A stretch of 28,946 bases of DNA, from the NCBI GenBank assembly GCA_023415145.1, contig JAEZLW010000069.1, forward strand, positions 1 to 28,946. Reading direction: 5' to 3'. Positions within the stretch are counted from its first letter, which is position 1, and the number at the start of each line of letters is the position of its first letter. The notes beneath the pieces were generated by a model. It saw nothing but the letters and a program-made list of their open reading frames with translations, had not been told where the DNA came from and did no database searches. Below are positions 14,814 through 22,265 of the stretch, in pieces. The DNA comes from Bacillota bacterium. GTDB taxonomy: Bacteria > Bacillota > Clostridia > Christensenellales > Aristaeellaceae. A program made the position numbers and the translations under genes.

Positions 14814-16862
14814 ATGGCGGTTCTGAAAAATGCTTATGTTCGCCTGGAAGTGGATGAACGGGGAAGACTGACCTGCCTTGACAGACTGCACGGCGGGCAT
14901 GGCAATGTGATTGAAACGCCTGCGGAAGGTTTGTTCCGTATTGTCATGAAGGATGGCGACAACTGGGAGGATGTGGCCTTCCCCAAGGATCAGGCGTATT
15001 CCTTGTCTGTGGAAGGAGATACGCTGCATGTTGCTGTGGAGAAACTCACCACCAAATCCCATACGGTGAATGTGCGATTGGACATGCGCATCCGGCTGCA
15101 AGGCGAAAAGGTCCTCTTTGACGCAGACATTGAAAACCATGATGCCGTCATGGTGAACGATTTTTACTATCCATGCATCGGCCGAATCAAAACCCTGGCG
15201 GGAGGCAAGCCGGAGCTTTTGTGGCCCAACTGTGCCGGGGAGCGGCTGCCGGATATATGTGCTCATGTAGGCAGCCTGGGGGACTGGGACGGGGAGCATG
15301 TGATGAGCAACACCTACCCCGGGCTTCTGAGCATGCAGTGGATGGCCTTGCTGGATGGGGAGGAGTGCCTTTACTTTTCAGGCCATGACGCACTGTTTCA
15401 CACAAGCGTTTTACGGGTGGTGGGCAGCAAGGAACATGATGTCACGCTTGAAATGGATAAGCTTTGCTTTATAAGGCCGGGGGAGACCTGGCAGTGCCCG
15501 CCGTATGTGCTGTGGCTGTACGAAGGCTCCTGGCGCAGAGGTGCGGATGAATACGCGTCCTGGGCGAACACATGGCGCAAACCCGTCCGGCAGGCTGATT
15601 GGATCCGCCGAATGAACGGCTATTTCCTGGTCATTAACAAGCAGCAGTATGGCGATGAAATGTGGCCCTACGACACACTTTTGGAGCTGTACGAGGACGC
15701 AAAAGCCCATGGCTGCGATACCCTGGGGCTGTTCGGCTGGTACCATTCCGGACATGACAACCAGTACCCGGACCTTGATGTCAGCGAATCGCTGGGCGGA
15801 GCGGATTCGCTGAAGGAAAACATCAAAAAGGTTCAGGCGGAAGGCGGCCATGTGACGCTGTACTACCAGGGTCATTTGATGGATACTGGTTCGACGTTTT
15901 ACCAGGAGAAGGGGCATCTCCTGGAGGGCAGGACCCGGTGGAACACGCCGTACTTGGAGGAATACAGCAAATTCCACAACAGCGAATACCTGAAAAAATT
16001 CAGCAAGAAGCTCTTTTCTACCGTCTGCCCCTCCTGTACGCAGTGGCATGATCTGATGGCACAGCGGGCCGACTGGATCGCCTCCTTTGGTGCCGACGGC
16101 ATGCTCTATGACCAGATCGGCGGCATGCCGCCCTACCCCTGCTTCAATGACAGCCATCCACACCTTCATGGCAGGCCTTCGCTTTCCTATACCCAAGGCA
16201 GACTGAAACTCCTTCGCCGTCTCCATGATCAGGCCAAGACCCACGGGCTGGAGTTTGCTTTCATGTCCGAGCATGAGACGGACGTGTATTCTCAGTTCCT
16301 GGATGCCATTCATGGCATCGCCACCAATCCGGGTCCGCCAACAGGCCGCCGCCGGGATGGCAACCCCATGCTGAACCTGGCATCGTCCTATCCACAAATG
16401 TTCCGGTATTGCTTCCCGCAAACCATCCTCACCCTGCGTAACCCCAACCCCTTCCTGGACCCAAGGTACGTCAATTTTGCCTTTCTGTACGGCTTCCGGT
16501 ATGAAATGGAGCTTCGGTATCTGAAGGACCAGGAGGCCGTGCGCCAGGACCTGCACAAGGAATGGAAGGCGTATGCCTGCGCGGTGGGGGAATTGCGCAA
16601 AAAGTATGAGGATGTGCTGCTGCTTGGCATCTACCGGGAACAGGAAGGGTTGGAAAACCATAATCCGCTGGTTCATTGCGCACTCTTTGAGGGAGAAACA
16701 CGTTCTGCCATTGCGCTTTGGAATGATACGCTGCAGGCGCAGCCAGTGGCTCTTCACGCGGCAGGCAAACAGGTAACAGGTTGGGAAACGATAGACGGAC
16801 ATGGCAAAGGCCTGCCTAAGATGCTGAAACCCGGCGCTGTTGCGATACTGATGCTGGCTTGA
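14814..16862 (+). CDS. DUF6259-type putative glycoside hydrolase
   Basis: The 682-residue protein resembles DUF6259 proteins: an N-terminal beta-sandwich like that of GH31/GH36-type enzymes, then a TIM barrel and a C-terminal beta domain. Candidate catalytic acids are D433 in GADGMLYDQIGG and E486 in FMSEHETD. It has no signal peptide, so it is predicted to be cytoplasmic. It starts 18 bases after the GH-A enzyme, preceded by a G-run (about 14799-14804), so the pair is probably used together on the imported glycan. The family has no firmly established reaction that I know of; the hydrolase role is inferred from the fold-like motifs and context. Confidence 0.72.
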   Translation: MAVLKNAYVRLEVDERGRLTCLDRLHGGHGNVIETPAEGLFRIVMKDGDNWEDVAFPKDQAYSLSVEGDTLHVAVEKLTTKSHTVNVRLDMRIRLQGEKVLFDADIENHDAVMVNDFYYPCIGRIKTLAGGKPELLWPNCAGERLPDICAHVGSLGDWDGEHVMSNTYPGLLSMQWMALLDGEECLYFSGHDALFHTSVLRVVGSKEHDVTLEMDKLCFIRPGETWQCPPYVLWLYEGSWRRGADEYASWANTWRKPVRQADWIRRMNGYFLVINKQQYGDEMWPYDTLLELYEDAKAHGCDTLGLFGWYHSGHDNQYPDLDVSESLGGADSLKENIKKVQAEGGHVTLYYQGHLMDTGSTFYQEKGHLLEGRTRWNTPYLEEYSKFHNSEYLKKFSKKLFSTVCPSCTQWHDLMAQRADWIASFGADGMLYDQIGGMPPYPCFNDSHPHLHGRPSLSYTQGRLKLLRRLHDQAKTHGLEFAFMSEHETDVYSQFLDAIHGIATNPGPPTGRRRDGNPMLNLASSYPQMFRYCFPQTILTLRNPNPFLDPRYVNFAFLYGFRYEMELRYLKDQEAVRQDLHKEWKAYACAVGELRKKYEDVLLLGIYREQEGLENHNPLVHCALFEGETRSAIALWNDTLQAQPVALHAAGKQVTGWETIDGHGKGLPKMLKPGAVAILMLA

Positions 16863-16921
16863 GAACACCGAAAAAAATCCCGATTTCATGCATAGTGACT
16901 ATGTAAACAGGGCCATGTGAA

Positions 16922-16998
16922 AAAAGTCCGGTCGGCGTACATAACAAAGGCCCATACCACGGGCCGATGGTGCGCTTGACCGGCTTTATTTCCTTCCT
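16922..16998 (+). terminator. Probable complex terminator of the transporter/glycosidase operon
   Basis: AAAGTCCGGTC (16923-16933) pairs with GACCGGCTTT (16978-16987) with one bulged T. It encloses a GGCCC-ATACCAC-GGGCC hairpin (16949-16965) and is followed by a T/C-rich run. The large multibranched form is unusual for a simple terminator, so it might be another structured RNA. Confidence 0.45.
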
Positions 16999-17044
16999 TT
17001 TCCTGCTGTCAACATCAGTTTTGTTTTGCCATGTCATCCAGGCT

Positions 17045-17071
17045 ACATTCCTTAGGAATGTATGGTATACT
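17045..17071 (+). promoter_or_regulatory. Candidate operator/promoter of the corrinoid operon
   Basis: ACATTCC-TTA-GGAATGT (17045-17061) is a perfect palindrome with 7-bp arms. It sits where a -35 element would lie relative to TATACT (17066-17071). The -35 match itself is poor, which suggests an activated or tightly repressed promoter. From here to the gene start at 17229 there is a leader of about 150 bases with one short CTAAC/GTTAG hairpin. I see no cobalamin-riboswitch B12 box. Confidence 0.4.
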
Positions 17072-17228
17072 ATCAACAGATACGCCTATGGTGGCCGAAT
17101 GCTTGGTATGCTATAAAGACACCAAAGGACCGAAGATGACACTGCAATTGATAGGCTAACCTGGCAGGAAGTTAGGATGGCAGCAGCGAAGCAAGATACA
17201 AAACGCACCGTTGGGAAGGAGCAACCAT

Positions 17229-17876
17229 ATGAGCCTGTTTCAGGAGATTTCTCAGAATCTGCAAAAAGGCAACGCAAAAGGCGTAAAGGCATTGGTGCAG
17301 CAAGCTATCGACGAGGGCCATCCGGCCAGGCAGATCCTTGAGGAAGGCTTGCTCAGCGGCATGAGCATCGTTGGCGAAAAGTTCAAAAATAACGAAGTGT
17401 TTGTGCCGGAGGTGCTGGGGGCGGCCAGGGCCATGAACATGGGTATGGCGCTCCTTACGCCCTTGCGTGCGGAAGCGGGTGTCAAGGCCTGCGGCAAGGC
17501 TTGCATCGGCACGGTGAAGGGCGACCTGCACGACATCGGCAAAAACCTGGTGAAGATGATGATGGAGGGCAAGGGCCTGGAGGTTATCGACCTGGGCACC
17601 GACGTAGCCCCCGAAACTTTTGTGGAGACGGCCATCAATGAAAACTGCCAGCTCATTTGCCTCAGCGCGCTGCTCACCACCACCATGCGAAACATGGAGG
17701 ATGTGGTGAAGGCGGCGGAAGCGGCAGGCATTCGGGACAAGGTCAAGATCATGATCGGCGGTGCGCCCGTAGACGACGCCTTCTGCAAAAAAATCGGCGC
17801 GGATGCCTACACACCCGACGCGGCCACAGCCGCCGAGCGCGCGGCTTCGTATTGCGCCGAAGCCGGGAGGACGTAA
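17229..17876 (+). CDS. Corrinoid (methyl-carrier) protein, MtaC/MtbC/MttC-like
   Basis: The 215-residue cytoplasmic protein has an N-terminal helical cap (about 1-85) and a Rossmann-like cobalamin domain. H101 in the GDLHDIGKN motif is the lower axial ligand, and SALLTTT and IMIGGAPV complete the corrinoid site. Such proteins accept a methyl group on Co(I) from a substrate and pass it on. GGAAGGAG precedes the ATG at 17229. It is the first gene of the methyl-transfer operon, and the next gene starts one base after its stop codon. Its substrate cannot be inferred from its sequence. Confidence 0.95.
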   Translation: MSLFQEISQNLQKGNAKGVKALVQQAIDEGHPARQILEEGLLSGMSIVGEKFKNNEVFVPEVLGAARAMNMGMALLTPLRAEAGVKACGKACIGTVKGDLHDIGKNLVKMMMEGKGLEVIDLGTDVAPETFVETAINENCQLICLSALLTTTMRNMEDVVKAAEAAGIRDKVKIMIGGAPVDDAFCKKIGADAYTPDAATAAERAASYCAEAGRT

Positions 17877-17877
17877 A

Positions 17878-19233
17878 ATGACACCCAAAGAGCATTTAAT
17901 AAAGGTTCTGCGCCACGAAAAGACGGACGCCGTGCCATGGGTGCCCTTTGCCGGGGTGCATGCGGGCAAACTGACCGGAGCAACAGCCAAAGAGGTTTTG
18001 ACGGATGAAAATGCGCTGCTTGATGCTTTGCTGGCCGTCAACCGTCTGTACCAGCCTCACGGGCAGCCGGTGATGTTTGACCTGCAAATCGAGGCGGAAA
18101 TCCTGGGCTGTGAGCTGAAATGGGCGGAGGACGGGCCTCCCTCGGTAAAAACACATCCCCTGGCGGAAACCATGTCCGTGCCCTGCAAATGCACCCTGCC
18201 TGAAAAAGAGGACGGGCGCATCCCCATGATCCTTCGCGTCATGGAGCGCTTGAAAAAGACCGTGGGGGATACCACAGCTTTGTATGGGCTGATTTGCGGG
18301 CCATTCACCCTGGCTTCCCACCTTAGGGGAAACGATTTGTTCATGGACATGTACGACGACGAGGAGTACGTGCATGCCCTGCTTGCCTACTGCACGGAAT
18401 GCTGCCATAAGATGGCGGGCTATTACCTGGAAGCGGGCATGGATGTGATTGCCGTGGTGGACCCGCTGGTATCCCAAATTTCCGCCAGCCATTTTGAAAC
18501 CTTTCTTTTGAAGCCCTTTGAGGAGATTTTTCAAAAAATCCGGGAGAAGAACGGCCTTTCCTCCTTCTTTGTGTGCGGCGACGCCTCCCGAAACATCGAG
18601 GTCATGTGCAAGACGGGGCCGGACAGCATCAGCGTGGATGAAAACGTTGACCTGCCTGCCGCCAAAAGGATTACCGACCGGTACAATATCGTTATCAGCG
18701 GCAACATTCCATTAACCTCCGTCATGCTTCACGGCACGCAGCAGGACAACATGAAGTATGTGATGGACTTGATGGACAAGCTTCAGAGCACACAAAACTT
18801 CATTCTCGCCCCCGGCTGCGACATGCCCTACGCGGTGCCGGTGGAGAACGGGATTGCCGTGGCCCAGGCAGTGCTTCAGCCGGAAGCCGTGCGGCAAATG
18901 CTGAAAAATTACGTGGCGGTAAAGGAAGATGTTTTTGTGGCGCTGCCGGACTATGCGCATTTGAAAAAACCCCTGGTGGAGGTATTTACCCTGGATTCAT
19001 TGACCTGCGCCGCCTGCACGTACATGATGGGTGCGGCCAACGTGGCGAAGGAGCAATTCGGGGATGCCATCGATCTTAAGGAATACAAGTTTACCGAAAA
19101 GGAAAACATCGCCCGCTGCGTGAAAATGGGGGTATCGCATCTGCCCTCCATATACATCAACGGAGAGCTGAAATTTTCCTCCCTTATCCCAAGCAGGGAA
19201 GAGCTGTATCAAGCGATTGAAAAAGCGCTATGA
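17878..19233 (+). CDS. UroD/MtaA-like methyltransferase fused to a C-terminal thioredoxin-like domain
   Basis: The 451-residue protein has a UroD/MtaA-type TIM barrel (about 1-345) and an extra C-terminal domain (about 365-451). In methylcobamide:CoM methyltransferases, zinc is bound by HxC plus a distant Cys. Here C233 (FFVCGD) and C314 (APGCDMP) remain, but the His is replaced by F231. The extra domain reads VEVFTLDSLTCAACTYMM with a C377-x-x-C380 pair and LPSIYINGE with a likely cis-proline (P423), a thioredoxin/glutaredoxin-like pattern. GGGAGG precedes the ATG. It should move methyl groups to or from the adjacent corrinoid protein. The acceptor is unknown. Confidence 0.85.
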   Translation: MTPKEHLIKVLRHEKTDAVPWVPFAGVHAGKLTGATAKEVLTDENALLDALLAVNRLYQPHGQPVMFDLQIEAEILGCELKWAEDGPPSVKTHPLAETMSVPCKCTLPEKEDGRIPMILRVMERLKKTVGDTTALYGLICGPFTLASHLRGNDLFMDMYDDEEYVHALLAYCTECCHKMAGYYLEAGMDVIAVVDPLVSQISASHFETFLLKPFEEIFQKIREKNGLSSFFVCGDASRNIEVMCKTGPDSISVDENVDLPAAKRITDRYNIVISGNIPLTSVMLHGTQQDNMKYVMDLMDKLQSTQNFILAPGCDMPYAVPVENGIAVAQAVLQPEAVRQMLKNYVAVKEDVFVALPDYAHLKKPLVEVFTLDSLTCAACTYMMGAANVAKEQFGDAIDLKEYKFTEKENIARCVKMGVSHLPSIYINGELKFSSLIPSREELYQAIEKAL

Positions 19234-20147
19234 GCAAAACCAGGCTGCTACTCATCACAGGCTTTTTGGGCGCCGGTAAGACCACCTTTTTGAAGAGCTA
19301 TATGCTGCGGTTCAAGCATCAGCGGCTGCATGTCATCGTCAATGAATTCGGCAAGAACGGCGTGGACGGAGCATTGCTGGCGGAGCTTGGAGCCACCATA
19401 GACGAAATCTGCAACGGTTCCATTTTCTGTGCCTGCCGGCTGGATACGTTCGAGCAGGCGCTGGCGGATGCATTGAAAAAGGAACCTGATCTGATCCTGA
19501 CAGAGGCTTCCGGGCTTTCCGACCCGACGGCTATCGCAAAGGTGCTCTGCAGGCATCCCGGAATAGACTACATGGGCTGTATCGCCCTGGCGGACGCCGT
19601 TCATGTTCACAAGGTACTGGAAACGGCACGGATGGTTGCAAGGCAGTTTGCCGTCAGCGATTTGATCCTGCTGAACAAAACCGACCTGGTGGATAAAGAG
19701 CAGGCTTACAAGGTACAAAGGATGCTTGAAGAACGCTTTCCCGGCGCCGTGGTGCGCGCAACGCAGCAGGGGATATTCCGGGACGAATGGCTGGAGGCTT
19801 TGAATGGCTCCGCGCATTATGGTGGCCAGGAAGGCGGTCATGGAAAGGACATCACGCTGCAAAAAGCAAGCATCGCCGTAAGCAGCGCAATGACCAGTCA
19901 TCAATTGAAGCATTTTATCTCTTTGTTCGCGGAGGATACCTACCGGGTGAAAGGGCTCATTACGCTCAGTGACGGCGTATACCAGGTGGACGGCATCGGC
20001 AGCCTTGTGAAGTTGGTGCCTTATGACGGGCCGCTGCCCTCCGGAGGCGGCCTGTTGACCGCTCTTGCCGGGGCGGGCATGGCGCTTATAAAGAGCATTC
20101 AAAAGGCTCGGGAATGGTATCCGGAGCTTGTCACAAAGGTGGAATGA
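19230..20147 (+). CDS. CobW/P47K-family GTPase, metal-insertion chaperone
   Basis: The 305-residue protein has the Walker A motif GFLGAGKTTF (11-20), the switch region EASGLSDPT, the guanine-specificity motif NKTD (149-152) and the C-terminal CobW domain (about 220-285). The family metal motif CxCC appears as CACR (C67, C69; third Cys replaced by Arg). A His/Gly-rich loop (HYGGQEGGHGKD) follows the GTPase domain. CobW-type G3E GTPases deliver zinc or cobalt to client enzymes. The gene overlaps the methyltransferase by four bases (ATGA), so it may load metal into the UroD-like enzymes of the operon. Confidence 0.9.
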   Translation: MSKTRLLLITGFLGAGKTTFLKSYMLRFKHQRLHVIVNEFGKNGVDGALLAELGATIDEICNGSIFCACRLDTFEQALADALKKEPDLILTEASGLSDPTAIAKVLCRHPGIDYMGCIALADAVHVHKVLETARMVARQFAVSDLILLNKTDLVDKEQAYKVQRMLEERFPGAVVRATQQGIFRDEWLEALNGSAHYGGQEGGHGKDITLQKASIAVSSAMTSHQLKHFISLFAEDTYRVKGLITLSDGVYQVDGIGSLVKLVPYDGPLPSGGGLLTALAGAGMALIKSIQKAREWYPELVTKVE

Positions 20148-20150
20148 TGC

Positions 20151-20690
20151 ATGGACGGGAATACCATCAGGGAACTGATGCTCTCCCTGGGGGCGGATAA
20201 CGCGGCCATTCTGTCCCGGCAGGACATCGTGTTTGATGAAATGTTCCGGGACATCTGCAAAAGCAACGGCTGCGGCAATTACGGCAAGTGCTACATGTGC
20301 CCGCCGGATGTGGGCGGGATCGAGGAATTGATCGAAAAGGCGCAGGCTTTTGATCATGCTGTCATGTACCAGGCAATTTACACCATTGAGGATTCGTTTG
20401 ATTTTGAGGGGATGCAAACGGCGGGGGAAGCATTCAACCGCTGTGCACGAAGGATACAGGCGGCGGCGGGCGGGATGACGAATCTGCCTTGGCTGCATCT
20501 GGCAGCGGGCGGATGCCGTGTCTGCGAAACCTGCGCCAAGCGGGAAAACCTGCCCTGCAGATACCCGGGTTTTGCGCTGGCCTCCCTGGAATCCTACGGC
20601 GTGGACGTATACAGGACGGCGGCCCATGCCGGGCTTACATATACAAACGGCATAAATACCGTAACCTACTTTGGGATGCTGCTTTTTTAG
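20151..20690 (+). CDS. DUF2284 cysteine-rich metal-binding protein
   Basis: The 179-residue protein has two cysteine clusters: C36, C41, C47 and C50 (CGNYGKCYMCPP), and C122, C125, C128 and C136 (GGCRVCETCAKRENLPCRYP). This is the DUF2284 pattern. The eight cysteines could hold one or two iron-sulfur clusters. The family is common in corrinoid methyltransferase operons, where an electron-carrier or activation role is plausible but unproven. It starts 3 bases after the CobW stop with only a weak GGTGGA site, so translation is probably coupled. Confidence 0.88.
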   Translation: MDGNTIRELMLSLGADNAAILSRQDIVFDEMFRDICKSNGCGNYGKCYMCPPDVGGIEELIEKAQAFDHAVMYQAIYTIEDSFDFEGMQTAGEAFNRCARRIQAAAGGMTNLPWLHLAAGGCRVCETCAKRENLPCRYPGFALASLESYGVDVYRTAAHAGLTYTNGINTVTYFGMLLF

Positions 20691-20698
20691 GAGGGCAT

Positions 20699-22219
20699 AT
20701 GCCCAAACTGACTGTAAAGCAGGGAAGCCATGTCACTTTCATCCGGTTTGAAAAGATGCCCGTGCTATCACTTGTACTTGCGCAAAACGGGTTTCTGAGT
20801 GAAACGCCCTGCGGTGGAAAAGGTGTCTGCGGCAAGTGCAGGATGATGGCCGAAGGATCGCTTTGCGAGCTTACGGCACGGGAGCGGGAGCTTTTATTGC
20901 CTGAAGAAATCAGGCAAGGCATACGGCTGTCCTGCCAGGCAAGGCTTATGGGGGATGCACGGGTATCCATCCCAAGGCCTGCGGAGCTTGTGAATATCGC
21001 TGTGGAAGGCCAACTGCCCCCCTTCCCCTATCATCCCATGGAGGGGAGATTCGGCGTGGCGGTGGATATCGGCACCACCACCCTGGCTTTGAGATTGGTG
21101 GATTTGAAACAGTGCAGGGTACTTCAGGCGGTGTCTGCCGCCAATCCTCAGGGAAGCATCGCGGCGGATGTAATCGGCAGGATCGAGGCGGCATTCAACG
21201 GGGAAGGTGATCGGCTTCACGGGCTGCTGATACGGGAGTTGGAACGGCTGCTTAACACACTATGCCAAAAGTGCTCGATATCTCCTAAGGATATCGGCTC
21301 TGTCATCATGACGGGCAATACCACCATGCTGTACCTTTTGACCAGGCGAAACCCGGTTACGCTGTCACGGGCGCCCTTTGAGGCGGACTGCCTGTTTGGC
21401 TTGTGGACGGACGGAGAATCCCTCGGGCTGCAAGGGTTATCACATGCAAAGGTGTACCTGCCCGCATGCGTCAGCGCCTTTGTGGGGGCGGATATCGCCT
21501 GCGGCGTTTTGACCTCCCAAATGTGCAAACGGCAGGAATCCGCCCTGCTTGTGGACTTGGGCACCAATGGGGAAATCGCGCTGTGGCACGGGGGAACGCT
21601 TTATTCATGTGCAACCGCGGCGGGGCCCGCCTTTGAGGGCGGCAACATCCGCATGGGCGTGGGCAGCGTTCCGGGTGCCATCGACCGTGTGTGGACAGAG
21701 AATGGGAAGCTTTGCCATACCACCCTTTGCGGAATGAAGCCCACAGGCATTTGCGGCTCGGGGCTTTTGGACGCCGTGGCCGCGCTTTTGCACTTGGGCA
21801 TCGTGGATGAAACGGGCCTGATGGAGAGTGGTGAAGTCGTTATCGGCGGGGAGGTCAGCCTTTGTCAAAAGGACATCCGCAGCGTGCAGCTTGCCAAGGG
21901 GGCCATTGCGGCGGGGATCAAAACCGTATGTCATCAGGTGGGCATTTCGCCTTCCCAGATTGGTTCTTTGTACATTGCCGGCGGCTTTGGCAGCCATGTG
22001 GATGTTCAAAATGCCGCCGCCATCGGCCTGATTCCCAGGGAGCTGACCGGGAAGGCCATCGTTCTTGATAATGCATCCCTTACGGGTGCCGTCATGCTGC
22101 TATTGCAGCAGGGCTTTGTATATGATGTGATGGATATAGCGCGCCGCGCCATAACCATACCGCTGGGAGGCAGCGGCATATTTGCGGAACACTATATGGA
22201 ATGCATGATGTTTGAGTGA
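20699..22219 (+). CDS. RACo-type reductive activator of corrinoid proteins
   Basis: The 506-residue protein has an N-terminal plant-type [2Fe-2S] domain (C38, C44, C47, C79: CX5CX2C...LSCQ) and a long ASKHA-like ATPase region starting at VAVDIGTTTLALRL, with VDLGTNGEIAL, GGNIRMGVGSVPGAID and YIAGGFGSHVDVQNA. RACo proteins use ATP to drive one-electron reduction of inactive Co(II) corrinoid protein to Co(I). AGGAGG precedes the ATG at 20699; longer frames upstream lie inside the DUF2284 gene. It shows that the corrinoid protein in this operon needs repeated reactivation, as in methyl-transfer systems. Confidence 0.94.
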   Translation: MPKLTVKQGSHVTFIRFEKMPVLSLVLAQNGFLSETPCGGKGVCGKCRMMAEGSLCELTARERELLLPEEIRQGIRLSCQARLMGDARVSIPRPAELVNIAVEGQLPPFPYHPMEGRFGVAVDIGTTTLALRLVDLKQCRVLQAVSAANPQGSIAADVIGRIEAAFNGEGDRLHGLLIRELERLLNTLCQKCSISPKDIGSVIMTGNTTMLYLLTRRNPVTLSRAPFEADCLFGLWTDGESLGLQGLSHAKVYLPACVSAFVGADIACGVLTSQMCKRQESALLVDLGTNGEIALWHGGTLYSCATAAGPAFEGGNIRMGVGSVPGAIDRVWTENGKLCHTTLCGMKPTGICGSGLLDAVAALLHLGIVDETGLMESGEVVIGGEVSLCQKDIRSVQLAKGAIAAGIKTVCHQVGISPSQIGSLYIAGGFGSHVDVQNAAAIGLIPRELTGKAIVLDNASLTGAVMLLLQQGFVYDVMDIARRAITIPLGGSGIFAEHYMECMMFE

Positions 22220-22265
22220 CATGGGAACGAAAGACTACGGCATGTGATGTAAGTGGAGGCAGCAA

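Noticed and set aside
16816..17076. 86-codon minus-strand frame over the end of the DUF6259 gene
   Set aside because: It overlaps a real gene and the structured terminator region and matches nothing I know.
17072..17228. Cobalamin riboswitch in the leader of the corrinoid operon
   Set aside because: The leader length would allow it, but no B12 box (GCCACTG-like) or other conserved riboswitch core is visible.
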